Assembly: GCA_017461585.1 (NCBI GenBank)
Contig: JAFTYM010000010.1
Coordinates: forward strand, 1 to 59,427
Direction: 5' to 3'
DNA from: Oscillospiraceae bacterium
GTDB taxonomy: Bacteria > Bacillota > Clostridia > Oscillospirales > Oscillospiraceae
DNA: 59,427 nt
The position numbers were made by a program, and so were the translations under genes. Below the pieces are notes generated by a model that was given only the letters and a program-made list of their open reading frames with translations, ran no database searches and had not been told where the DNA came from. Below, one piece after another: positions 1 through 9,140 of the stretch; position 1 is the stretch's first letter, and each line of letters begins with the position of its first letter.

Positions 1-225
1 CTGCATTAGCAGTTGTTCTATCGCATATCGTCACTTTGTGACGATGCGAAATTTTAATATCGCCGTGTCGTCAGAGACGACACATGGCAATATATCATAA
101 TGAATTATGATATATTCAATTTACAAAAATCCGCCAATACTGGTATGTATTGGCGGATTTTTTAAGTTGCATTATAGCCGAATAGATAAAGGCAAAACCT
201 TATGTTTTCTTATCGGGTACACCCT
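1..225 (-). mobile_element. MITE family A, copy 1 (partial, one end)
   Basis: From 118 to 225 this is the reverse complement of one end of the complete copy at 31545-31824: the terminal repeat TTATCGGGTACACCCT, the AAGGCAAAACC stretch, and a 13-bp hairpin (128-159). The first 117 bases differ from the other copy and hold three palindromes (near 25-48, 62-85 and 91-118), so the interior belongs to a different subtype. The other terminus lies outside the window. No protein is encoded, as expected for a non-autonomous element. Confidence 0.7.
125..163. terminator. Bidirectional terminator-like hairpin inside MITE copy 1
   Basis: A perfect 13-bp stem (AATCCGCCAATAC with its complement) closes a 6-nt loop. 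It has an A-run on its left and a T-run on its right, so it could end transcription from either side. It lies just past the stop of the minus-strand beta-propeller gene. Confidence 0.6.
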
Positions 226-247
226 TTAGTCTGTGTCGGTTTTGTTT

Positions 248-2092
248 TTATTTCATCTGAATTGCAAAAATCTTCTGTCCGCGTGTTCCTACGACGATAG
301 TGTCTTCGAAAACAACGGGAGATGACTCTATGAGAGATCCGAGGTTAACAGATGTAACTGCTGTGCCTGTGCTGCCTCTTACGATGGTCATTGTGCCCAA
401 TGAGTCACAGACTACAATGTAAGAGGTGCCGTCTTTGCTGTATACAGCCGTAGGGGAGCTGGATGTAAAGGCTTCCATGTCGTGGCGCCATACTTCCTCG
501 CCTGTCTCCTTGTCAAGAGCTACCAGCAGACCTGTCTCCTCTTCGGGGGTTCTTGCGATGGTGTAGATTATAAGTCCCTCAATATCGGTTTCATCAGCAC
601 CCAAAAGGGGAGTGGACTGAACACCGCCCGTAACGCTGACGGCAATACTGTCGGGATTGCAGATCTCATAGGGGACCTGCCAGATTATTTTGCCTGTAAT
701 GGCATCTATCTTGTAGAGATTTATGATGCCCTTGTGGTCCTTTCCCTCTGTCCAGTGAAGTGTAGGCGCGGCGTAGACATAACCGCTGCCCTCGCCTGTT
801 CTCTCAAAGACGGGAGTTGAGTTTGAGTCGTCCTGAATATCCTGCGCCCAGACGACCTCCATGGTGGTGAGGTCAACACAGTACAGCATGCCGCCGTTAT
901 CTGTGATATACATATAGTTCTCAACGATGCAGGGACTTGCCTCATAGCCGTACCAGTATTCATCGTCTTCCATGCGGTTTGTAAAGTATCTGGCGCGGAC
1001 AGGGGTGTCGGGCGAGACGGAGATAGTGCCTGCTTCCTTGTCATAAACTGTGTTCAGCTTGAAGGTGTAGATGATTCCGTTTTCGCCTGCCCAGATGAGG
1101 GTGTCTGTCTCAGCATCCACCAGAGGGAGAGAGTCGTAAGCGGACCAGCTGTTATTGTCGGTTCTCAGGGACAGGCGGTCTTCACCGCCGTATGAAAACA
1201 GTACTCTGCCTGTGATAAGGCTTATGATGTACATTTTAGGTGTGTCATCATCGCTGTTTTTGTCGCCTGCGCCGACATACAGCAGGGGATAGCCGCGAGG
1301 ATCTAATGTACCCGAGCCGTTGAAGCACATCCCGATGTTGATTGTTTTGCGTGTAGGATTGCCGTCTTCAAGGTCGAAGAAGTAAATGCGGCCATCAAGT
1401 GTGGGGTAAATGACCTCGACAAGATTATTCTTGTCCTTTTTATAGTTGTAAAGGTTCATTATCTGACGGGTCTCTTCGTCCCACTCTACCACGAGGGGCT
1501 GGCCCGTCCAGCCGCAGCCTGCCCATGAGGTGTCAATAAGAACGCCTGTGTCGCGTTCCCAACTGATCTCCACAGAGCCTGAGGAGATCTTGCCTGTACC
1601 GTATGTAGCGGAGTCGCGGTAGTTGTTGCCGCGGAAGGTTGAGACACCGGGGAGTGCAAAATAGTCGTCAGCATCGCCGAAGTAGATACGCTCTTCTCGC
1701 TTGAGGTTTGTGACAACTATGCCGTTGTTGATAGCCTCCCAGCCAACGCCCAGTCTTGTGGGGTTGGAATATGACTCAGACGCCGGACGGTATACACCGT
1801 AAGCTGCGGCGGCTTTGACATCTTTATCCTTGCGTAAAAACTGTACGTCCTCGCCCAGCTCTGTCGGGTCCTTTGCGGAGAATTTGCCGGGGAGGAAAAC
1901 AGCGACGACAAAAAGCAGCGCTGCTATAATATAAAGAGAGGTAGTGAAGCTGTCGAGCTTCATGTAATCTTTGTCGGGATGCTTCTTCTCTTTTTTCTTG
2001 CGAAGCTTTGTATACTTATTTGTACGCGCCACCGAAATGATGAGTAAAACGATGGCGATCATCATCAGGATGATCGAAATAAATATTCTCAT
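248..2092 (-). CDS. Membrane-anchored PQQ-like beta-propeller protein
   Basis: A 614-residue protein. The start at 2092 is chosen over the longer frame (2176) because AGGTGG lies just before it and the protein then opens with a membrane helix (residues 2-21). A second helix follows at about 50-67, separated by a Lys-rich stretch. The rest is a propeller of repeated blades with PQQ-type strands, such as GLLVALDKETGEEVWRHD near the C-terminus and CVDLTTMEVVWAQD in the middle. The blades are probably extracytoplasmic. The family includes BamB-like and sensor-like propellers; the ligand or partner cannot be read from sequence. It is the last gene of the minus-strand block, separated from rluD by a terminator. 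Confidence 0.75.
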   Translation of the reverse strand: MRIFISIILMMIAIVLLIISVARTNKYTKLRKKKEKKHPDKDYMKLDSFTTSLYIIAALLFVVAVFLPGKFSAKDPTELGEDVQFLRKDKDVKAAAAYGVYRPASESYSNPTRLGVGWEAINNGIVVTNLKREERIYFGDADDYFALPGVSTFRGNNYRDSATYGTGKISSGSVEISWERDTGVLIDTSWAGCGWTGQPLVVEWDEETRQIMNLYNYKKDKNNLVEVIYPTLDGRIYFFDLEDGNPTRKTINIGMCFNGSGTLDPRGYPLLYVGAGDKNSDDDTPKMYIISLITGRVLFSYGGEDRLSLRTDNNSWSAYDSLPLVDAETDTLIWAGENGIIYTFKLNTVYDKEAGTISVSPDTPVRARYFTNRMEDDEYWYGYEASPCIVENYMYITDNGGMLYCVDLTTMEVVWAQDIQDDSNSTPVFERTGEGSGYVYAAPTLHWTEGKDHKGIINLYKIDAITGKIIWQVPYEICNPDSIAVSVTGGVQSTPLLGADETDIEGLIIYTIARTPEEETGLLVALDKETGEEVWRHDMEAFTSSSPTAVYSKDGTSYIVVCDSLGTMTIVRGSTGTAVTSVNLGSLIESSPVVFEDTIVVGTRGQKIFAIQMK

Positions 2093-2255
2093 GATACACC
2101 ACCTGTAACAGGGATATACTATTATACCATTTTGTGGAAATTGTGGCAAGTGGGGGATTTTTGAGGAAACAGGCAATATTGAAGAGTAAAAAGTTGCGTA
2201 AAAAGGGGGCTTCGCCTATAAATCTGACGCGGGAGGAAACATGGAACGGCACAAA

Positions 2256-2298
2256 ACAAAAACGCCCTCAAAAAGTCATGACTTTACGAGGACGTTTA
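2256..2298 (-). terminator. Rho-independent terminator of rluD operon
   Basis: On the minus strand AAACGTCCTC pairs with GAGGGCGTTT, with an inner palindrome AAAGTCATGACTTT, followed by TTTGTTTT. It begins a few bases after the rluD stop. Confidence 0.85.
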
Positions 2299-2300
2299 AA

Positions 2301-3221
2301 TTATTCTGTTTCTTTTCCCAGTTTGTTTAAAACCGCTGTGAAATAATCGGGCAGATCTGTTTCAAAAGCCATGGGATCACCTGTAGCAGGATGTATGAAC
2401 TTCAGACGCTTTGCGTGAAGGCATTGTCCCGAAAGTCCCTTTTCCGCTTTTTTTCGTCCGTACACAAGGTCGCCCAGTAAGGGATGACCGATGTGGGTCA
2501 TGTGGACTCGTATCTGATGAGTTCTGCCTGTTTCAAGGATGCACCGCACGTGTGTAAAGCCGTTGTATCGGGCGATGACCTCATAGTGTGTGACGGCGTG
2601 GCGTGAGTTTTTCTCCGTCACAGCCATACGCTTGCGGTCTGTGGGGTGACGTCCGATGGGGGCATCAATTGTGCCGCAGTCCTCTTTTATCCTGCCGTAG
2701 ACTACAGCCTCATAAACACGGGACAGGCTTCGGTCCGACAGCTGATCTGAAAGGTGGGCGTGGGATGCGTCGTTTTTTGCAACGATAAGCAGACCCGAGG
2801 TGTCCATATCTATTCTGTGGACTATACCCGGGCGCTTCACACCGCCGATGCCGGAGAGGCTGTCTCCGCAATGGTACATCAGCGCGTTTACCAGCGTTCC
2901 GTCAGGGTGACCGGGGGCAGGGTGTACTACCATGCCGCGAGGCTTGTTTATGAGGATAACATCAGAGTCCTCATATACTATATCCAGAGGAATATCCTGT
3001 GGTACAAGGTCTGTTACCTCGGGCTCGGGCAGTTCTATTTCAAAAACTTCCCCTGCGGTCGTCTTATGATTTTTTTTAACGGTCTTGCCGTTTAGGGTGA
3101 CAAGACCGTTATCCATAAGTTTCTGCGCGGCGCTTCGGGAAATATCGGGAAGCGCCTGCGCTATAAATGTGTCTAAGCGTACGCCGTTTTCTTCGGCGGT
3201 TATCTTAAAAAGTGTGTCCAT
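2301..3221 (-). CDS. rluD: Ribosomal large-subunit pseudouridine synthase, RluD/RluA family
   Basis: A 306-residue enzyme that converts uridine to pseudouridine, in RluD on 23S rRNA helix 69. An S4 RNA-binding domain occupies about residues 12-65 (RLDTFIAQALPDISRSAAQK). The catalytic motif is HRIDMDTSGLL with the nucleophile Asp138. Length is normal for the family. The ATG lies inside the end of lspA (17-nt overlap), and the ribosome binding site is within the lspA coding tail, so translation is probably coupled. It is the last gene of the sepF-divIVA-ileS-lspA-rluD run. The exact target (RluD versus another RluA-family site) is not certain. Confidence 0.93.
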   Translation of the reverse strand: MDTLFKITAEENGVRLDTFIAQALPDISRSAAQKLMDNGLVTLNGKTVKKNHKTTAGEVFEIELPEPEVTDLVPQDIPLDIVYEDSDVILINKPRGMVVHPAPGHPDGTLVNALMYHCGDSLSGIGGVKRPGIVHRIDMDTSGLLIVAKNDASHAHLSDQLSDRSLSRVYEAVVYGRIKEDCGTIDAPIGRHPTDRKRMAVTEKNSRHAVTHYEVIARYNGFTHVRCILETGRTHQIRVHMTHIGHPLLGDLVYGRKKAEKGLSGQCLHAKRLKFIHPATGDPMAFETDLPDYFTAVLNKLGKETE

Positions 3222-4005
3222 ACTCTTTCATGATCTCTTCAAGAGTGAACTCGTGTTTCTCCTCGGATGCAGGTGCTGTGGTTGTTTCAACCTGCTTTAC
3301 AGGCGCTTCCTTAACGGGTTCAGCCTTTACAGGTTCTTCCTTGTATACCTTCTTGATGATTACTGTGTCGTCAAGGCTGGTCTGCTCTTCAACCTCGCGC
3401 AGAGCGGCATTAACTTCATCAGAGGGGATGACAATAGTTGTCTCGTCGATGTCGGGGCCGTACTTTTTAGCCATACGCTGTGCACGGCGATCCTTGGCGT
3501 TCTTGGGCTTTGAATACTTGACGGGAGCAGGACCTTCTGTCTCCTCTGCATCTTCTTCTTTCTCCTTCTTGGGCCAGAAGAAGATAACAGCGATGATGAA
3601 CAGAACAGCACCGACGGTGATGAAAATGTCTGCTACGTTGAATACTGCAAAGTTGATGAACAGGGGCTCGAACATATCGACAACATAACCCATTACAAAA
3701 CGGTCAATAAGGTTGCCGATTGCGCCGCCGAGGATGAAGCCGAGAGCAAGCTTTGCAAGAGCAGCTCTCTTGAGCGTTATCATGAGAACGATGATGATAA
3801 CACATACGACAGCGGAAACGATAGCCAGAACCATGGTATGATCCGCAAACATGGAGAATGCTCCGCCTGAGTTTGTAGCGTATGTTATGCGGAGGACACC
3901 GGGGATGAGGTCAAGCTGACCGCCCATGGAGTACTGCAGAGTGATGAGGTATTTGGATGCCTGGTCTGCAAGTACGATAAGAAAAGCGATAATGAAATAT
4001 ATCAT
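3205..4005 (-). CDS. lspA: Lipoprotein signal peptidase (signal peptidase II) with long C-terminal tail
   Basis: The first ~145 residues are a normal four-helix LspA, which cleaves the signal peptide of prolipoproteins in the membrane. The conserved blocks are GGAIGNLIDRFVMGYVVD (catalytic Asp110) and FNVADIFI (Asp126). A charged tail of about 120 residues follows, with PVKAEPVKEAPVKQ-type repeats and two acidic segments. Most LspA proteins stop at about 150-170 residues, so the tail is an oddity. It should lie in the cytosol. Its last codons carry the ribosome binding site and start of rluD. It follows ileS by 36 nt. At least two lipoproteins in this window would be substrates. Confidence 0.95.
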   Translation of the reverse strand: MIYFIIAFLIVLADQASKYLITLQYSMGGQLDLIPGVLRITYATNSGGAFSMFADHTMVLAIVSAVVCVIIIVLMITLKRAALAKLALGFILGGAIGNLIDRFVMGYVVDMFEPLFINFAVFNVADIFITVGAVLFIIAVIFFWPKKEKEEDAEETEGPAPVKYSKPKNAKDRRAQRMAKKYGPDIDETTIVIPSDEVNAALREVEEQTSLDDTVIIKKVYKEEPVKAEPVKEAPVKQVETTTAPASEEKHEFTLEEIMKEYGHTF

Positions 4006-4041
4006 ACTGAAGTTCCTTTCCTTTATGTGTCCGTGTGTGCC

Positions 4042-6852
4042 TTATTCAGCGATTGCAGCAGCGCATCTGGGGCAAAGCTCGGGATGTTCTGCGTTTTCGC
4101 CTACGTGGTCGTTGTGAGTCCAGCATCTTACGCACTTGGGAGCTTCGCTGGGAGAAACCGAAACTGTGATGCCTGCAAACTCTGTTCCCTCATAGCCTTC
4201 TACGGAAGCGTTTACAAGCTCGATCTTGGAGACGATGCAGATTTCTGCTAAAGTCTCGGGAGCGACAGCGGAAAGTGCAGCGTAAGCTTCGTCGTTTGCG
4301 CCGACTACGATGTGAGCGTCCAGAGGCTTGCCGACGACCTTCTCGGCACGTGCGAGCTCAAGAGCCTTGTTTACATCTGCTCTGAAGCGGAACATTGTAT
4401 CCCAGAAGGCTTTCTGCTCGTCGGAGATGACCCATGCGGTGCTAGGACGAATCATATCGTTGAGCATTACGTGCTCTGCGTTGGCGTCATTGGTATGGGG
4501 CATTGCCAGCCAGATCTCGTTGGATGTGAAGGCGAGGATGGGAGCGAGGAGACGAACCATTGCATCGAGGATGATGTAAATAGCTGTCTGTGCGCTGCGG
4601 CGCTTTAAGCCTGTCTTTGCATCGCAGTAAAGTCTGTCCTTGATGATGTCAAGATACAGGTTGGACATCTCAACAACGCAGAAGTTGTGGATAGCATAGG
4701 TTACTGCAAAGAACTCATACTTTTCGTATGCTGCGTAGCACTTTTCGAGAAGTGTGTTCAGCTTGGAAAGTGCCCACTTGTCAAGCTCTTCCATTTCCTC
4801 AAATGCGACCATATCGCAGTTGGGATCGAAGTCAGCAAGGTTGCCCAGAATGTAACGGGCTGTGTTGCGGATCTTCAGATATTTATCGGACAACTGCTTG
4901 AAAATATTGTCAGAGCAGCGCATATCCAGATGATAGTCAGCAGAGGCTGCCCACAGACGGATAAGGTCTGCGCCGTACTTGGGGATAACTTCGTCGGGAG
5001 TGATGCTGTTGCCCAGGGACTTGTGCATTGCCTTGCCCTCGCCGTCAACTGTCCAGCCGTGTGTCAGAACTGCGCGGTAAGGAGCAGAGCCCTTAACTGC
5101 AACACCTGTTAAGAGGGAACTCTGGAACCAGCCGCGGTACTGGTCGCCGCCCTCGAGGTAGAGGTCAGCGGGCCACATCTTGGGAGCCTCAAGCTCCATG
5201 GATGCCACGTGTGTAGAGCCGGAGTCGAACCAGCCGTCCAGAGTGTCTGTCTCCTTTGTGAAGCCGGCAGCGCTGCCGCAATGGGGGCAGGTGAAGCCTT
5301 CGGGGAGAAGGTCGGCAGCTTCCATATCGAACCATGCGTTTGAGCCCTTTTCGCCGAAAATAGCTGCAATGCTCTCGATTGTCTCAGAAGTGCAGATGGG
5401 CTTGCCGCAGTCTGCGCAGTACACGACGGGGATGGGCAGACCCCAATGTCTCTGACGGGAGATACACCAGTCTGCTCTCTCACGAACCATAGAGATCATG
5501 CGGTCATGGCCCCAGCCGGGGATCCATGTTACATTTTCGCAGGCTGCCACAGCCTCGTCCTTGAATGCGTCAACGGAGCAGAACCACTGTTCTGTTGCGC
5601 GGAAGATGATGGGCTTTTTACATCTCCAGCAGTGGGGGTAAGAGTGGACGATCTCTTCTTTTGCAAGAAGTGCGCCGGACTCTTCCATTACGGGGATCAT
5701 AACGTCGTTAGCCTTTGTGATGTGTGTGCCGTTAAATGCATCGTCAGTCATGACGCCGCGGGAGTTAACGGGGACGATAACACCGAGGTTTGTACCCTTT
5801 TCACGGTCATACTTCTGGCAGATGAAGAAGTCGTCTGCACCGAAGCCGGGAGCGGTGTGAACACAGCCTGTACCTGCATCCAGAGTTACGTGGTCGCCGT
5901 TTAAGATGAGAGACTCACGATTAAGGAAGGGGTGCTGTGCTGTCATGAGCTCAAACTCAGAGCCCTTCAGAGTTGCAAGATACTCAACATTTTCCAGCTT
6001 TGCTGCCTTGGCAACAGACTCTGCAAGCTCCTTTGCAACAATATATACTTCGCCGTTTTCTGCCTTCATGAGGACGTACTCGAGATTTCCGCCCATGGAG
6101 ATAGCGAGGTTTCCGGGAAGGGTCCATGTTGTTGTTGTCCAGATGACGAAGAACATCTTGGAGAGGTCTGCGAACTGGGAGAGCTTGCCGTTGTCATTCT
6201 TTATGGCGAACTTTACGAAGATGGAGGTGCAGGGATCATCTGCATACTCGATCTCAGCTTCAGCAAGAGCTGTCTCGTCCTGGGGGCACCAGTAAACGGG
6301 CTTTTTGCCCTTGTAGATGTAGCCCTTCTCGTACATCTTACCGAATACGCGGACTTCCTCAGCTTCAAACTTGGGGTTCATAGTGAGGTAGGGGTGCTCC
6401 CAGTCACCGAGAACGCCGAGACGCTTGAACTGGCCCATCTGAATGTCAACGAAGTCCTGTGCGAACTGATGGCACTGATCTCTGAAATCGGAGATGGACA
6501 TCTTGCTGCGGTCCAGCTTGTTCTTCTTGATGATAGCAGACTCAATGGGCATGCCGTGGTTATCCCAGCCGGGGGTGTAGGGAGCCCAGTAGCCTGTCAT
6601 GTTCTTGTAGCGGACGATAAAGTCCTTAAGGCACTTGTTAAGTGTTGTGCCCATGTGGATATAACCGTTGGAGAAGGGAGGTCCGTCGTGAAGGATGAAG
6701 GGTGTGCGTCCTTCGTTCTTCTCCAAGATCTTGTTGTAAAGATCCATGTCGTACCAGCCCGAAAGCATATCGGGCTCTCTCTTGGGGAGTCCGGCACGCA
6801 TGGGGAAATCTGTCTTCGGCAGATTAATAGTTGCGTTGTAATCCTGAGACAT
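4042..6852 (-). CDS. ileS: Isoleucyl-tRNA synthetase
   Basis: A 936-residue class I synthetase charging tRNA-Ile. The first signature reads GYIHMGTTLNK, so the second His of HIGH is Thr. The second signature reads GEGKAMHKSLGN in place of KMSKS, a variant found in part of the family. An editing domain, an anticodon-binding domain and a C-terminal Cys pair set (CVRC and CPRC, probably Zn) are present. The length fits the bacterial short type. AAGGAG lies about 10 nt before ATG. The leader holds two stacked hairpins (6881-6960) but no T-box sequence. It lies between divIVA and lspA. Confidence 0.97.
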   Translation of the reverse strand: MSQDYNATINLPKTDFPMRAGLPKREPDMLSGWYDMDLYNKILEKNEGRTPFILHDGPPFSNGYIHMGTTLNKCLKDFIVRYKNMTGYWAPYTPGWDNHGMPIESAIIKKNKLDRSKMSISDFRDQCHQFAQDFVDIQMGQFKRLGVLGDWEHPYLTMNPKFEAEEVRVFGKMYEKGYIYKGKKPVYWCPQDETALAEAEIEYADDPCTSIFVKFAIKNDNGKLSQFADLSKMFFVIWTTTTWTLPGNLAISMGGNLEYVLMKAENGEVYIVAKELAESVAKAAKLENVEYLATLKGSEFELMTAQHPFLNRESLILNGDHVTLDAGTGCVHTAPGFGADDFFICQKYDREKGTNLGVIVPVNSRGVMTDDAFNGTHITKANDVMIPVMEESGALLAKEEIVHSYPHCWRCKKPIIFRATEQWFCSVDAFKDEAVAACENVTWIPGWGHDRMISMVRERADWCISRQRHWGLPIPVVYCADCGKPICTSETIESIAAIFGEKGSNAWFDMEAADLLPEGFTCPHCGSAAGFTKETDTLDGWFDSGSTHVASMELEAPKMWPADLYLEGGDQYRGWFQSSLLTGVAVKGSAPYRAVLTHGWTVDGEGKAMHKSLGNSITPDEVIPKYGADLIRLWAASADYHLDMRCSDNIFKQLSDKYLKIRNTARYILGNLADFDPNCDMVAFEEMEELDKWALSKLNTLLEKCYAAYEKYEFFAVTYAIHNFCVVEMSNLYLDIIKDRLYCDAKTGLKRRSAQTAIYIILDAMVRLLAPILAFTSNEIWLAMPHTNDANAEHVMLNDMIRPSTAWVISDEQKAFWDTMFRFRADVNKALELARAEKVVGKPLDAHIVVGANDEAYAALSAVAPETLAEICIVSKIELVNASVEGYEGTEFAGITVSVSPSEAPKCVRCWTHNDHVGENAEHPELCPRCAAAIAE

Positions 6853-6880
6853 TGTTATTGTTCTCCTTTATATCGGGTAT

Positions 6881-6960
6881 TAACCCCGAAAATCCGAAGA
6901 TTTTCGGGGTTAAGGCGCGGTGAGATAAGAAAACATATGCTTTCTTGTCTCACTGCGCCT
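6881..6960 (-). promoter_or_regulatory. Two stacked hairpins in the ileS leader
   Basis: 6881-6912 is a perfect 13-bp stem with a 6-nt loop. 6913-6960 is a ~20-bp stem with a few mismatches or wobble pairs. They abut with no gap and fill most of the divIVA-ileS spacer. Neither is followed by a T-run on the minus strand, so a simple terminator is unlikely. They may be RNA processing or stability elements, or an inserted palindromic repeat. Confidence 0.55.
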
Positions 6961-6982
6961 AGATTTGCGTATAGTTTCGGGT

Positions 6983-7735
6983 TTATTCCTCGGTGAAGTT
7001 TGTGCCGAAGCGCAGATTGTCAAAGTCAAACTTGGGACGGGTTGTGTACTCACTCTCGTCGTCAAACTTGGGCTTCTCCTCGGCAACGATCTCTTCTGCT
7101 GTTAAAGAGGGCTCTGCCTCGGGTTCCTCTGTGATCTTTGTAACTGCTTCGTCGATTGCTGCAGCTGTGTCCATGATCTCTTCTTCACGGTCAGGCTCTG
7201 CGGGAGCTTCCTCTACTGCTGCGGGCTCTTCCTTTACGGGAGCCTTCTTCATTTCAAGGCCGGGAACTGCCTGAAGGAAGGAATCGATCTTGGAAGCGAG
7301 GTCGCGGCTCTGACGAACAAATGCAGCGGTAGCTTCCTTTGCAACTGCAAGACGGGATTCCTCTTCGGAGACCTTTGCCTGCAGATCAGCAACGATCTTA
7401 GCAGCCTCTTCTTTAGCAGCCTTAAGTGTTGCGTCGCTCTCTTCCTGAGCTGTCTTAACCATAGCTTCACTCTTGTCTTTTGCTTCTTTTAAAAGCTCGT
7501 CGCCCATCTTCTGAGCTGTGAGAAGAGCCATGCGCATGGAGTCTTCTGTGGAGCGGTATTCCTCTACCTTCTCAACGAGGACCTTGATCTTGCTCTTAAG
7601 GATAGCGTTCTCCTTGTAAAGAGCAGCATAGTCTGCGGAGATGGTTTCGAGGAAGTCGTCTACAACGGCGATATCATAGCCGCCGAAAACAGCCTTAACT
7701 AATTCTCTTTCCGAAATTTCCTGAGGTGTAAGCAT
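6983..7735 (-). CDS. divIVA: DivIVA-domain cell division/polarity protein
   Basis: A 250-residue protein that opens with the DivIVA signature LTPQEISERELVKAVFGGYD (residues 2-21). This segment inserts into curved membrane at septa and poles. A long coiled coil follows to about residue 170 (heptads rich in Ala, Glu and Lys), then an acidic Pro/Glu-rich linker and a short C-terminal end. It lies 44 nt after sepF and before ileS, the usual Gram-positive arrangement next to the division cluster. It could equally be called a DivIVA-like SepIVA-type protein; the fold is clear, the exact role is inferred. Confidence 0.9.
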   Translation of the reverse strand: MLTPQEISERELVKAVFGGYDIAVVDDFLETISADYAALYKENAILKSKIKVLVEKVEEYRSTEDSMRMALLTAQKMGDELLKEAKDKSEAMVKTAQEESDATLKAAKEEAAKIVADLQAKVSEEESRLAVAKEATAAFVRQSRDLASKIDSFLQAVPGLEMKKAPVKEEPAAVEEAPAEPDREEEIMDTAAAIDEAVTKITEEPEAEPSLTAEEIVAEEKPKFDDESEYTTRPKFDFDNLRFGTNFTEE

Positions 7736-7779
7736 TTATCCTTCAATTCCTTTCTGGCGAGATTTATTTTCTGTGTGGT

Positions 7780-8247
7780 TTAGAAATAGAGACCGTTGCT
7801 CTCAAGCTCGTCTATAAGGTCGCCCATCAGATCTACATTGTAGGGTGTGATGATGTATGTGTTTACGGCAACCTTCTTTATCTTGCCTTCCTGTGCGTAA
7901 GCAACGCCGGAGAGGAAGTCGATAAGACGGCGGGCAATGTCTTTATTTGTTTGCTCAAGGTTTAAAACAACAGTACGCTTGTCACGCAGGTGGTCTGCGA
8001 TCTCTGCTGCGTTTTCAAAGCGCTCGGGCTTTACCAGAACGACCTTGAGTGCTGCTGTTGCGTGGATATTTACGACTTTGTTGCTGTCACGTCTTTCCTC
8101 AAAACCGCCGTAAGAGTTGCGTGCCTGTACGGGTGTTTTGGGGGTGATGGGCATCTGCTCGGGAGCCTTGGGGCTAAAGTCTTCAAACTCGTCCTCGTCA
8201 TCATCATAAGGACGGGCAAGCTTCTTCAGTTCATCTAACAATCCCAT
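7780..8247 (-). CDS. sepF: Cell division protein SepF
   Basis: A 155-residue protein with an N-terminal amphipathic segment (MGLLDELKKLARPY), an acidic linker, and the SepF core from about residue 55 (VVNIHATAALKVVLVKPERF, then LNLEQTNKDIARRLIDFLSG). SepF polymerises into rings and tethers FtsZ to the membrane. The core's GxxYA-like block (SGVAYAQEG) is present. It is the first gene of the sepF-divIVA-ileS-lspA-rluD run, with AGGAGG upstream of ATG. No ftsZ is in the window. Confidence 0.93.
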   Translation of the reverse strand: MGLLDELKKLARPYDDDEDEFEDFSPKAPEQMPITPKTPVQARNSYGGFEERRDSNKVVNIHATAALKVVLVKPERFENAAEIADHLRDKRTVVLNLEQTNKDIARRLIDFLSGVAYAQEGKIKKVAVNTYIITPYNVDLMGDLIDELESNGLYF

Positions 8248-8540
8248 GACGGAATCCTCCTGAAAATAATAAGATTTGTATTATGAATGCGGCTTGTTGT
8301 CTTGCTTATGGGCGCAAGACGCACATAATAATCATAGCATATATTATCTTATGTTTTTTGCCTTATGTCAACAACAAATTGCCTGTTTTATTCATTATAA
8401 ATAAGGAATTTCGTGATAAATTTTTTGGCGTTTATGAATAAACCGCCCCGTAGCAAGGGGTACAGCGCATTTTTGGTGCGGAAATTACGAAACACATTAA
8501 TGGCGTTTTTGCCGGAACGGATTCCATATCCGCCCGTTAT

Positions 8541-8856
8541 TGTTTTAGCAAACGTTTTTTCTCGTAATGTCTGCCGACGGCCATACTTTTCTTTGTTTGA
8601 AAGAAAAGTATGCAAAAGAAGCAAACAAAAGAGGGGCTTCAAACAAAGCCGCCCCTCTTTTGAAACACCCCCGAAACAAAAATATTGGTGTTTTCATCTA
8701 AGGCGGTACTTAACCTGCAGAAATGATAACTTGAGTGTTTTTCGTTGTCATTGTCTTTCTGAATTAAATCTACCTATCTGCACCTTATAAAAACAACCTT
8801 GCGGCGAGTTTCGAGCGGGAGCGAGATGTTTGAGCCGCAGGGGTACATAGGGGTTT
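8541..8856 (-). repeat. Composite structured repeat (family B), copy 1, minus orientation
   Basis: The reverse complement matches the 3' two-thirds of the copy at 38241-38632. It has the hairpin at 8582-8612 (13-bp stem, CATACTTTTCTTT and complement), the AAAAGAGGGGC...GCCCCTCTTTT stem, the ACTCAAGTTATCAT block, and the CTCGCCGC/GCGGCTCA block. The 5' hairpin of the family is missing. Open frames across it are by-products of the repeat. Confidence 0.7.
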
Positions 8857-8894
8857 ATACGCTCCAAAACATATCTTTTCCCGCAATACTTCAT

Positions 8895-8927
8895 CAAAAA
8901 AACACGGCAGGCGTCAGCCTTGCCGTG
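8895..8927 (-). terminator. Terminator downstream of the HlyD-like gene
   Basis: On the minus strand CACGGCA-A-GGC pairs with GCC-TGCCGTG and is followed by TTTTTTT. It lies about 210 nt past the stop at 9141. The stretch between shows no gene on either strand. Confidence 0.7.
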
Positions 8928-9140
8928 GTTTCTTTCTTCGTCTTGCAGAAAAATCTTTCCCTTTGGAGCGCTTTGCGGTTTTGAACTGAAGATTTTTCCT
9001 TACAGATATGTTTGGAGAATGCAGAAATACTGTGTGTATTTCAAAGACGACAAATTTTCTGTGGGGAAAAAGATTTGTTCAAAACCGTATCTATTCCTAT
9101 GTGAGTCCGCCTAGGCGGGCGCCCGTGGTAAATGCAATAT

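Noticed and set aside
6853-6982. T-box riboswitch for ileS
   Set aside because: No AGGGTGGNACCGCG-like T-box sequence; only two hairpins.
5932-6996. 354-residue plus-strand open frame opposite ileS
   Set aside because: It is antisense to a strongly supported gene, with no ribosome binding site and no protein-like motif.
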